The notes: generated by a model not told the origin, from the sequence alone. A stretch of DNA of 5,866 nt from an uncultured Bacteroidota bacterium (GCA_903833025.1 CAILDT010000673.1:1-5866); one strand, 5' to 3'; counted from the stretch's first letter, positions 1-5,866 are shown. Made by a program: numbers and translations.

Positions 1-243
1 AAGGGGGGAATTTGGATTCGGAAGGAGTAAAGTATGATAAAGGAGGAGTGAACTTGGTAATTTTTGGGAGAAATGGAGGAGGGATAAGGGGGAATTATGG
101 AGGGGGAGAGGGGAATTGGAGGAGGGACGAGATAACCTGCGGGAGGTAAAGGGGGGAATGGAGGAGGGAGATGGGGGAATGGAGGAGGGAGATGGGGGAA
201 TGAAGGAGGGAGAGGGGGGAATTGGAGGGGGGAAGGAGTAAAG
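1..243. repeat. G/A-rich degenerate minisatellite tract
   Basis: This tract is extremely strand-asymmetric: in bases 1-240 I count 122 G, 6 C and about 82% purines on the plus strand. It is built from degenerate units of the type ATGGAGGAGGGA followed by GGGGGAAT, seen from about 70 onward and most regular at 152-214. A 13-bp sequence, GGAAGGAGTAAAG, occurs at both ends (20-32 and 231-243). No gene is supported here: open frames exist only because T and C are rare. The tract may continue to the left of the window. It could form G-quadruplex or triplex DNA, which is inference only. Confidence 0.85.
152..214. repeat. 21-bp tandem repeat, three copies
   Basis: Two identical 21-bp units (152-172 and 173-193) begin GGGGGAATGG and end GGGAGAT. 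A third unit (194-214) differs at two positions, and a fourth, degenerate unit follows at 215-235. This is the ordered core of the larger G/A-rich tract. The unit length is a multiple of three and would read as a Gly/Glu/Met repeat in one frame, but nothing else suggests translation. Copy number may vary between strains. Confidence 0.85.
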
Positions 244-264
244 ATGGATGTTGGATGAGATTTC

Positions 265-295
265 TGCCCGTTTTGGGGTATTTTTTGTTTTTTTT
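265..295 (+). terminator. possible weak terminator for rightward transcription
   Basis: A short stem (265-269 with 276-280, loop GTTTTG, including one G-T wobble) is followed at once by a T-rich run, TTTTTTG then eight T, at 281-295. The T-tract is strong but the stem is only five pairs, so this is a tentative call. It would serve a transcript entering from the left of the window. Confidence 0.3.
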
Positions 296-325
296 GGTTT
301 TGTACTTATATATAAGGTGTGGGAT

Positions 326-346
326 TTAATGGTTAATCGTTAATGG
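326..346. repeat. 7-bp tandem repeat, TTAATGG type
   Basis: There are three adjacent heptamers: TTAATGG (326-332), TTAATCG (333-339) and TTAATGG (340-346). This is the first of three unrelated repeat clusters between the G-rich tract and the DUF58 gene that share a 7-bp period. Confidence 0.6.
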
Positions 347-423
347 TAAATAAATGTTGGGATGTTTTGAATTGACGAGGAATGAAAAAAACGAGCGTGC
401 GACACATCGACTGCCGGAGGCGC

Positions 424-451
424 ACTTAGTACTTGACATTTAGTGTTTCAT
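424..451. repeat. degenerate 7-bp tandem repeat, ACTTAGT type
   Basis: Four consecutive heptamers, ACTTAGT, ACTTGAC, ATTTAGT and GTTTCAT, run at 424-451. They are degenerate but keep the period. An 8-bp palindrome, TTCGCGAA, follows at 452-459. No coding signal is seen. Confidence 0.45.
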
Positions 452-470
452 TTCGCGAAGCGGAGATTAA

Positions 471-536
471 TTATAAGTTATGAATTATGAGTTATGAGTT
501 GTAAAGAGGAAAAAATTATGAGTGATGGGTTATGAG
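471..536. repeat. 7-bp tandem repeat, TTATGAG type
   Basis: Four adjacent heptamers, TTATAAG, TTATGAA, TTATGAG and TTATGAG, run at 471-498. TTATGAG appears again at 516-522 and 530-536, the last only a few bases from the DUF58 stop codon. The array lies in the 3' flank of that gene and would be in its transcript. Arrays of this kind are familiar in Bacteroidota intergenic DNA, as I recall; no function is evident. Confidence 0.65.
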
Positions 537-539
537 TTG

Positions 540-1922
540 CTAAATGATTTTTTGGAGGACGGTGGATTTATCGTATTGCTCCAAGAGTTGTTTTAGTTGT
601 TTTTCGTTTTTGGTGATTTTTATTCTTAATAAAGATAAACTCCAATTGGTTTTGTATTTGGCTATTGTATCTTTTTCTTGTTGTACAAAAATCCATTGTA
701 GCCAATCGCCGAGATGCTGCTTGTTTAGGGCATCGGTGAGGGGGACGAAGAGAAATGAGATGTCGTTTCCGTGATGTTGAATGAGTTCGGTTACTTGATT
801 AATGTCGGACAGGGAAGAAATAATAACGATGGAAGCATCTTTGGGGCGCACGTAATCTTTGAGTTCTTTGTCGCGCTGCCAATGGCTTACGGAGAAGTTG
901 TATTTTATTTGTTCTTCGGGATTGGTGATGTTGTTTTGAGGAATATCTTGGTCGGGTTGATAACGAATTTCAAAACCTTTTTGTGCTAATTGTTTGTAAA
1001 CGGACCAGCAAACGGTTTTGTAATAATTGAGGAAAGGCACTTGTATGGTGTCGTTGGCGGTAATGTTGAAGGCGGAAAAAAAAGTGGCGTATAAATAAAT
1101 ATGGGATGCATAGGGGTCCATTATTTCGGGAATACGAACAACGAGTTCTTTGTTTTTTGCATAAATTTTCCAAACAATTCGGCGCACATCGTCATTGGAT
1201 TCAAAGTTTTTATAGTTGATGTGTTCGCCTTCTACTTTTTTAATTTCTTCGATGCGGGTGGTGGTTTCTTCGGTTTTGCGGGGGAATGCTTCCATCATTT
1301 TTGAAGAATAAGAAATGGGTTGTGTATAAAAATTGCTGCTGGTGTTTATGGTTATTGCGATGGAAAAGAATTGAAAAAAATCTTCGAAATAAAGTATTAC
1401 TTTATCTACACGGTATTCTTTTATTTCGGGTAGTTGCCAGTTGTATGTGCCGGAAAGTGTGGTGTTGAAGAATTTGTTGGTTGTTGGTTTTATTAAATAA
1501 AACTTTTGGGAGTAATGTGTTTTATCATATTTGAAACGCAATTTTATAAACCCTAATATTGGTTTTAATATTGGGTGAATATTTATTTCGATAATTTGTT
1601 TGGCTTGTTCGCTATCTCCTCTAGAAGGTGTGTTGATGCGAAAATCGATTCCTGATTTTTTTTTCTTCCAGATAAAATAAATTAAAGAAATTAGCGTTGA
1701 TAGAACAGCGAAGGTGAGAATGACAGTGCAAAAATAAATGGCGAAGCGGATTAATAATGCGAAGATTGCTGCAAATGCAGAATCGGGAATGGTTTCCTGC
1801 TTATGCAACCAAAGGATGCCGAGTGAACCTGCGGCAATAAATAAAACGAAATACCACGTGAAAGGGATGTAAAACCCGATGCGTTGGATAAGGAGCGAAA
1901 ATGATTTTAGTTTTTGTTTCAT
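540..1922 (-). CDS. DUF58 domain-containing membrane protein
   Basis: This 460-residue protein has two N-terminal hydrophobic segments (about 17-39 and 53-85), then a basic KKKK stop-transfer stretch and a large soluble part. The DUF58 signature is at about 236-266: an aromatic NY, the acidic pair in SNDDVRRIVWKIYAKNKEL, and a closing VVRIPE. This corresponds to the family pattern of Gly-Asp, Arg-x-Ile-x-Trp-Lys and Ala-Arg/Lys. An EDFFQFF stretch (about 180-186) replaces the usual DPFGLF. The C-terminal part resembles the vWA-like fold of the family. DUF58 proteins are usually encoded beside a MoxR-type AAA ATPase and are linked to envelope or protein-maturation roles, but the exact function is unknown. 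No MoxR gene is visible here. The ATG at 1922 puts the membrane segments where the family has them. It is transcribed divergently from the DUF5916 gene. Confidence 0.85.
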   Translation of the reverse strand: MKQKLKSFSLLIQRIGFYIPFTWYFVLFIAAGSLGILWLHKQETIPDSAFAAIFALLIRFAIYFCTVILTFAVLSTLISLIYFIWKKKKSGIDFRINTPSRGDSEQAKQIIEINIHPILKPILGFIKLRFKYDKTHYSQKFYLIKPTTNKFFNTTLSGTYNWQLPEIKEYRVDKVILYFEDFFQFFSIAITINTSSNFYTQPISYSSKMMEAFPRKTEETTTRIEEIKKVEGEHINYKNFESNDDVRRIVWKIYAKNKELVVRIPEIMDPYASHIYLYATFFSAFNITANDTIQVPFLNYYKTVCWSVYKQLAQKGFEIRYQPDQDIPQNNITNPEEQIKYNFSVSHWQRDKELKDYVRPKDASIVIISSLSDINQVTELIQHHGNDISFLFVPLTDALNKQHLGDWLQWIFVQQEKDTIAKYKTNWSLSLLRIKITKNEKQLKQLLEQYDKSTVLQKII

Positions 1923-1947
1923 AGGAGAGAATTGCTTTTATATAGAC

Positions 1948-1986
1948 CTCACCCCCTGCCCCTCTCCTTGAAAAAAGGAGAGGGGT
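1948..1986. repeat. palindromic repeat with 11-bp perfect stem
   Basis: CCCCTCTCCTT (1959-1969) pairs perfectly with AAGGAGAGGGG (1975-1985) around a 5-base GAAAA loop. The upstream TCACCCC (1949-1955) can pair instead with GGGGTGA (1982-1988), giving a second possible fold. It lies between two divergent genes, so it is an unlikely terminator for either. On the minus strand it falls in the leader of the DUF58 gene. It resembles the dispersed C-rich palindromes common in Bacteroidota and cyanobacterial intergenic DNA; this assignment is from memory. Confidence 0.7.
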
Positions 1987-2010
1987 GACGAGATGTGAAG
2001 TATGTGGGTG

Positions 2011-2040
2011 ATATTGTTTGTCATAATTGAATGACAATAT
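2011..2040. promoter_or_regulatory. inverted repeat in divergent intergenic region
   Basis: TTGTCAT (2018-2024) and ATGACAA (2031-2037) form a 7-bp inverted repeat around AATTGA. The right arm ATGACAATAT would match a 10-bp left arm if four bases were removed from ATATTGTTTGTCAT. Its place between two divergent starts, about 100 bases before each, would suit an operator, but AT-rich inverted repeats also arise by chance. No clear Bacteroidota promoter (TTG and TAnnTTTG) was found beside it. Confidence 0.3.
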
Positions 2041-2141
2041 TACAAAAATAAAGTAAAAGGCAATTGCCATTAATCATTGAGAATAACCGTTTGCAAAAAA
2101 ATATTGCTTGGAGATGGTATTTTGGAATATATTTACGGCTT

Positions 2142-3173
2142 ATGAAAAAACTACTCCTTATATATAGTGTGTTATTTAGTTGCCAATTTGTGATTGCTGA
2201 TAATGATAGTGTAGTTATAAGAAAAGAATATACTATTGAACGTGCTGTAAAATCGCCTAAGATAGATGGTGTGTTGAATGATGATGCGTGGAAGGATGTG
2301 AAGGTGATAAGTGATTTTAAACAATTTTTTCCTTATTATGATAATGCTGCTTCGCAAAAAACGGAAGTGAAAATGGTGTATGATAATACGGCCATTTATG
2401 TGAGTGCGATGCTTTATGATACTTCGCCAGATAGCATTGCGCATCAATTGGGAAATAGGGATGATCAGTTAAATGCGGATATTTTTCAGGTTGCATTTGA
2501 TACTTATAATAAGGAGCAGGATGCTTTTGTGTTTTCGGTAACGGCTTCGGGAGTGCAGGGAGATATTAGGTTTTCGGATATGTTGTATAATGCGGTTTGG
2601 GAAAGTGCGGTAAAAATAACTGATAAAGGATGGTGTGTGGAAATGAAAATACCGTTTTCGGCATTGCGGTTTCCTAAAAGCGATATTCAGCAATGGGGGA
2701 TGCAGATAGACCGCACGATAACCAGAACAGGAGAGAGTGATGATTGGGAATTGGTGCCGCGTGGAGAATCGAACATTATAAAACATTGGGGCTTTTTGAA
2801 AGGGATGAATGGAATAAAAGCACCTATAAGACTTTCGCTGACACCATATATTACTTTATCTACTTCGCATTATCCGATAGATGTGGCGGGGCAAAGCAAT
2901 TTTTCGTCTCACGCAACAGGTGGGTTGGATTTGAAGTATGGTATTAACGAAAGCTTTACGGTGGACGCTACCCTGTTACCCGATTTTTCGCAGGTGCAAA
3001 GTGATAATGTGGTAAAAAACTTATCGGCATTTCAGGTTAATTATGATGAGCAACGTCCTTTTTTTCAGGAAGGGACAGATTTATTTCAGAAAGGAGATTT
3101 GTTTTATTCGAGAAGAATAGGAGAGCAACCGATGGGATATTATAATGTGTATTCGGATACAAATAAAAAGTAA
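2142..3173 (+). CDS. N-terminal part of DUF5916 protein (CBM9-like domain), ends at premature TAA
   Basis: This is the 343-residue product made if the TAA at 3171 is obeyed. Residues 1-19 form a signal peptide (MKK, hydrophobic core, ending FVIA), so the product should leave the cytoplasm. The CBM9-like domain starts near 35 with KIDGVLNDDAW (40-50) and continues with VYDNTAIYVSAMLYD, FQVAFDTYNKEQDAFVFSV and EMKIPFSALRFP. The family core follows: LLPDFSQVQSDN (about 278-289), DEQRPFFQEGTDLF (302-315) and FYSRRIG (321-327). The chain then stops 16 residues later, just where the barrel part should begin. The truncated product might still be a secreted sugar-binding domain but would lack the presumed membrane barrel. 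A TTG at 2064 would extend it by 26 residues but would bury the signal peptide. Confidence 0.7.
   Translation: MKKLLLIYSVLFSCQFVIADNDSVVIRKEYTIERAVKSPKIDGVLNDDAWKDVKVISDFKQFFPYYDNAASQKTEVKMVYDNTAIYVSAMLYDTSPDSIAHQLGNRDDQLNADIFQVAFDTYNKEQDAFVFSVTASGVQGDIRFSDMLYNAVWESAVKITDKGWCVEMKIPFSALRFPKSDIQQWGMQIDRTITRTGESDDWELVPRGESNIIKHWGFLKGMNGIKAPIRLSLTPYITLSTSHYPIDVAGQSNFSSHATGGLDLKYGINESFTVDATLLPDFSQVQSDNVVKNLSAFQVNYDEQRPFFQEGTDLFQKGDLFYSRRIGEQPMGYYNVYSDTNKK
3171..3173 (+). other. in-frame TAA stop interrupting DUF5916 gene
   Basis: The codons here read AAT AAA AAG TAA GTG GTG. The flanking protein blocks belong to one family and one frame. TAA, TAG and TGA all end other genes in this window (TAA at 4602, TAG at 540-542 and 5270, TGA at 5287-5289 on the minus strand), so stop-codon reassignment is not supported. 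Confidence 0.85.
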
Positions 3174-4604
3174 GTGGTGCTACGAAATCCAACACAATCG
3201 AAATTATTAAACGCCACAAAAATAACTGGGCGAACTCCGGGAGGTTTGGGAATAGGAATTTTGAATGCGGTGGTTGGAAATACTTATGCGACTGTAGCTG
3301 ATAGTTTGGGAAATAAATCTAAAATTTTAACGGAGCCATTTTCGAATTATAATATAATAGTATTAGACCAGCAATTAAAATATGGTTCGGATGTATATTT
3401 AATAAATACGAATGTGGATAGGAAAAAATATTACAACGGAGCAAACGTAACAGGAGGTGGAATTAGATTAAATAATAAAAAAAGCACGTATGGTGTTCAA
3501 GGGGATTTCGCGATAAGTGATTTGCTTTCGAATAATGATACACTAAAAAATGTTGCGAAGGATTCGTTGGGATATAAATATCATTTATTTGCGGGTAAGA
3601 TAAGTGGTAAGTTTCAGTTTGCCTATTACCTTGATGCAATAAATCCTACTTATAATAATAATACGTTCGGGATAACGCGAGAAGTAAATTATTATAAAAA
3701 CGGTGCTTATATAAGCGTTAATCAGTTTAAGCCATTTGGTAAATTTTTAGAAGCGGCTGAAAATATTACGGTAGAAGAAGTAGAAAACTTTACAACACAT
3801 CATATAGATGGGATTTCGATAAACCCATTTTTAAATGCAACTTTAAAATCATATCATAATTTTTATTTGGGTGGAGAAATGGATGCTATTCCGAGAACAG
3901 ATTATTATGAGGCGAGAACACCAGGAAGAATTTTTGTGAGAACTCCGCATTACATTACCTTTTTAGGATTTAATAGTGATGCGCGTAAAAAATTTAATTT
4001 TTCTATTTCGGGTCATATTGGGACTACAGCATTAGTTTCGCCAACTATTGGTTATAATACCTTTTGGGGAATTGGAGTAACTCCCCGACTTAGGGTAAGT
4101 GATAAATTGTCGTTTGAACTTTCGACAGAGTTAGCTAAAGACAATGGAGATAGAGGTTATGTGGATGTGGATGAATATGGAACAATAATATTTGGGAAAA
4201 GATATTTAACGGATTTAACAAATAGTATTTCGATAAAATATTTATTCAAAAATAATTTATCACTTAGTTTGAGAGGTCGCCATTATTGGGCACGAGGCGC
4301 GTATAAAAGTTTTTACGATTTAGCCGATGATGGACATTTGATAGATAATATAAGTTATACGACTAATCACGATTTTAATTTTAACGCGTTTAATATAGAT
4401 ATGTTGTTTCAATGGCAATTTGCACCGGGTAGCTCGATGCAGTTGATTTATAAAAATTCGATTTACAATCAGGGAGATTTTGTAATAAATAGTTATTCGG
4501 ATAATTTCAAAAATACTATTCAATCGAAACAGTTGAATACAATATCTTTAAAAGTGTTGTATTATTTCGATTACCTTTACCTCGTTAAAAAACAGAATAA
4601 ATAA
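3174..4604 (+). pseudogene. C-terminal part of DUF5916 protein, barrel-like, no signal peptide
   Basis: This segment continues the upstream frame directly after the TAA. A GTG codon lies immediately next to the stop and could in principle allow re-initiation, giving 476 residues. It opens with the family block RNPTQSKLLNATKITGRTPG and GLGIGILNAV. The rest is rich in alternating polar and aromatic residues, typical of beta-strands of an outer-membrane barrel, and ends TISLKVLYYFDYLYLVKK. If made separately it would have no export signal, so it is unlikely to function alone. The reading frame is open throughout, with no further stops or frameshifts. That suggests either a recent mutation or a sequence error. 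Confidence 0.75.
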
Positions 4605-4621
4605 ATTTCACTTGTTACAAA

Positions 4622-5272
4622 ATGATTAAAGCGACAAATATTCATAAATCATACGGAGAGTTAAAAGTATTAAAAGGTGTTTCGTTAACTATTGATAAAG
4701 GAGAAATAATTTCTATAGTAGGTGCATCGGGCGCGGGGAAAACTACGTTATTACACATATTGGGAACGTTAGACAAACCTGATAGTGGAACTTTGGAAAT
4801 AAATAATATTACCACTTCGAATTTAAAAGACAAAAAAATTGCAGACTTTAGAAATAAAAATATTGGCTTTGTTTTTCAGTTTCATCATTTACTTCCTGAA
4901 TTTACTGCGTTGGAAAATGTTTGTATTCCTGCATTTATTGGTGGTGTTTCAAAATTATTGGCGGAAGAAAAAGCAGAAGAGTTATTAAATTTTCTTGGAT
5001 TAACAGAAAGAATAAATCATAAACCAAGCGAACTATCAGGCGGAGAACAACAGCGAGTAGCAGTTGCTCGTGCATTAATAAATAACCCATCAGTGATTTT
5101 AGCTGATGAACCATCAGGAAATTTAGATTCAACTACAGCAAAAGAATTACACCAATTATTTTTCTCGCTTAGAGAAAAATTTAATCAAACATTTATAATT
5201 GTTACACATAACGAAGAGCTCGCCAATATGGCAGATAGGAAATTGGTGATGCGTGATGGAAATATTATTTAG
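4622..5272 (+). CDS. LolD-type ABC transporter ATP-binding protein
   Basis: This 216-residue ATPase has all the catalytic motifs: Walker A GASGAGKTT (34-42), Q-loop Gln86 in FVFQFHHLLPEFTALEN, signature LSGGEQQR (138-145), Walker B VILADE (158-163), D-loop NLDS (167-170) and the H-loop His196. The length, the FHHLLPEFTALENV stretch and the SGNLD D-loop fit the LolD/MacB/FtsE group, with LolD the best match. LolD powers release of lipoproteins from the inner membrane with LolC/E-type permeases. No permease gene is in the window, so the partner is encoded elsewhere and the LolD assignment is probable, not certain. It begins 17 bases after the DUF5916 stop, so the two may share a transcript. No Shine-Dalgarno sequence is seen; the upstream bases are A/T-rich, as usual in Bacteroidota. 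Confidence 0.9.
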   Translation: MIKATNIHKSYGELKVLKGVSLTIDKGEIISIVGASGAGKTTLLHILGTLDKPDSGTLEINNITTSNLKDKKIADFRNKNIGFVFQFHHLLPEFTALENVCIPAFIGGVSKLLAEEKAEELLNFLGLTERINHKPSELSGGEQQRVAVARALINNPSVILADEPSGNLDSTTAKELHQLFFSLREKFNQTFIIVTHNEELANMADRKLVMRDGNII

Positions 5273-5286
5273 TGTTGATAATTAAA

Positions 5287-5691
5287 TCAAAAAAACTTTT
5301 TTATTTTTTCCAAAAACGAAGTAGGTGCTGCACAAGGCTTATTGGTAGCCATATTTATAAAAACTAATGAAGTACTACCCGTATTTATTAATTCATTTTT
5401 TTGATTGTAAATTTCATAATCAAAAGAAATTTTTGCTGTAGGCATTTCTTTTATTGTTGTTTTAATAACCAACAAGTCGTCATATATTGCAGGTTTGAGA
5501 TACTTAATGCTACACGTATAAACTGGTAACATCACACCATTGTCTTCCATTTCTTTATAGCTACTACCCAATGAACGCAGTGCTTCTACTCTACCTACTT
5601 CGTAATAGTGAGTGTAATTTCCATAATAAACATAACCCATTTTGTCTGTTTCCGCGTAACGAACGCGAATTGTAGTTTCTGATATATACAT
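5287..5691 (-). CDS. YbgC-like acyl-CoA thioesterase (hotdog fold, 4HBT family)
   Basis: This 134-residue protein is the normal length for a single-hotdog 4HBT thioesterase. The N-terminal motif RVRYAETDKMGYVYYGNYTHYY contains the expected catalytic Asp16, followed by the Gly and Tyr/Asn residues of the family and the helix start EVGRVEALRSLG (about 31-42). Later strands include LPVYTCSIKYLKPAIYDDLL and TAKISFDYEIYNQ, then STSLVFIN. Such enzymes hydrolyse acyl-CoA thioesters in the cytoplasm; the substrate cannot be read from sequence. YbgC is linked to the Tol-Pal region in proteobacteria, but no tol genes are present here. The gene converges on the ABC ATPase gene with 14 bases between stops. 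The ATG at 5691 gives the standard N-terminus. Confidence 0.9.
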   Translation of the reverse strand: MYISETTIRVRYAETDKMGYVYYGNYTHYYEVGRVEALRSLGSSYKEMEDNGVMLPVYTCSIKYLKPAIYDDLLVIKTTIKEMPTAKISFDYEIYNQKNELINTGSTSLVFINMATNKPCAAPTSFLEKIKKFF

Positions 5692-5710
5692 TTTCGTTTT
5701 TATTAAAATT

Positions 5711-5753
5711 AAAATTGTGATAAATTACAATTTTTATTGTTCCTACAATAAAA
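5711..5753. promoter_or_regulatory. two overlapping inverted repeats upstream of thioesterase
   Basis: AAAATTGT (5711-5718) pairs with ACAATTTT (5727-5734), and TTTTATTGT (5732-5740) pairs with ACAATAAAA (5745-5753) around a TCCT loop. The arms overlap by three bases, so the two hairpins compete. They lie 20-62 bases ahead of the thioesterase start, in its likely leader or promoter. They could be an operator pair or a terminator for an incoming transcript, or chance in DNA of about 15% G+C. Confidence 0.35.
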
Positions 5754-5760
5754 TAAACTA

Positions 5761-5776
5761 AAATAAATAAATAAAT
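5761..5776. repeat. AAAT tetranucleotide repeat, four copies
   Basis: Four exact AAAT units lie within the AT-rich 175-base right flank (5692-5866, about 27 G/C bases). No gene is seen in that flank. Confidence 0.7.
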
Positions 5777-5866
5777 ATTTTGTTTTTAATTTTACCAACT
5801 CTCATTTTAATAATTATAATTGTGCGAAAATTGAAATGGAATTTTCATTTTTATTTGTTGAATACT

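Larger units (their letters stand above)
2142..4604 (+). pseudogene. DUF5916/CBM9-like outer-membrane protein gene with in-frame stop
   Basis: Read through, this frame encodes about 820 residues, in the normal range for DUF5916 proteins. It has a signal peptide, a CBM9-like domain, the family core and a C-terminal strand ending in YYFDYLYL, as expected for a complete protein. A TAA at 3171-3173 interrupts it after the FYSRRIG core motif, and the same frame resumes directly with the family's next block (RNP, LLNATKITGRT, GLGIG). No frameshift is needed, so one base change (for example GAA or AAA to TAA) explains it. It could be a real nonsense mutation, a sequencing or assembly error, or, less likely, readthrough. 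The start is the ATG at 2142 because it opens a clean signal peptide. The precise function of the family is unknown; CBM9-like domains suggest carbohydrate binding. Confidence 0.85.

Noticed and set aside
152..235. CRISPR array
   Set aside because: The 21-bp units are directly adjacent with no unique spacers, and no cas genes are present.
41..241. Open plus-strand frame through the G-rich tract with a Gly-Met-Glu-Glu-Gly-Asp repeat
   Set aside because: It is open only because T and C are rare. It has low-complexity composition, no convincing start context and no recognisable domain.
1923..1930. AGGAGAGA next to the DUF58 start as a Shine-Dalgarno site
   Set aside because: It is on the plus strand, while the gene is on the minus strand, where it reads TCTCTCCT.
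2064..2141. Upstream TTG start adding 26 residues to the DUF5916 protein
   Set aside because: It would place a polar extension before a clear signal peptide beginning at the ATG at 2142.
2172..2786. Two minus-strand open frames of about 90-105 codons opposite the DUF5916 gene
   Set aside because: They are antisense shadows of a well-supported gene, with no domain and unusual His/Ile/Arg-rich composition.
3171..3173. Stop-codon reassignment of TAA
   Set aside because: TAA correctly ends the same gene at 4602-4604 and no other gene contains an internal TAA.
5289..5312. AAAAAAAC/TTTTTT hairpin as a bidirectional terminator between the convergent genes
   Set aside because: The stem is A-T only and lies inside the Lys-Lys-Phe-Phe codons of the thioesterase end, so it is too weak to call.
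5826..5855. GAAAATT/AATTTTC stem followed by T-rich bases, as a terminator
   Set aside because: The 7-bp stem has one G-C pair, in DNA of about 15% G+C; chance is as likely.

Overview
The window looks like chromosomal DNA from a member of the Bacteroidota. The evidence is an interrupted DUF5916/CBM9-type outer-membrane protein gene (a family found mainly in this phylum), AT-rich genes, no Shine-Dalgarno sequences ahead of the starts, and intergenic DNA full of short repeats. The genus cannot be told from the sequence.

Layout. Bases 1-539 hold no credible gene. They contain a strongly strand-asymmetric G/A-rich repeat tract (1-243; 122 G and 6 C in the first 240 bases), a T-tract, and three separate clusters of 7-bp-period repeats. 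A DUF58 membrane protein gene runs leftward (1922 to 540). A divergent intergenic region (1923-2141) carries a palindromic repeat and a smaller inverted repeat. A DUF5916 gene then runs rightward from 2142 to 4604, but an in-frame TAA at 3171-3173 splits it. Both halves match the family and the frame does not change across the stop. Seventeen bases later comes an ABC transporter ATPase of the LolD type (4622-5272). A YbgC-like hotdog acyl-CoA thioesterase (5691 to 5287) converges on it with a 14-base gap. The last 175 bases are about 15% G+C and hold overlapping inverted repeats ahead of the thioesterase start.

How the genes fit together. Three of the four genes concern the cell envelope: the DUF58 protein is anchored in the inner membrane, the DUF5916 protein is probably an outer-membrane barrel with a sugar-binding-like N-terminal domain, and the LolD-like ATPase would power lipoprotein release or a related exporter. 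The usual partners are missing: no MoxR ATPase is seen with DUF58 and no LolC/E permease with the ATPase. They do not form a clear functional cassette. The DUF5916 and ABC genes may be co-transcribed.

I do not see a convincing new biological system. The most notable points are the in-frame stop in an otherwise intact DUF5916 gene, and the G-rich tract downstream of DUF58 that would be read as C-rich, G-poor RNA by leftward transcription.
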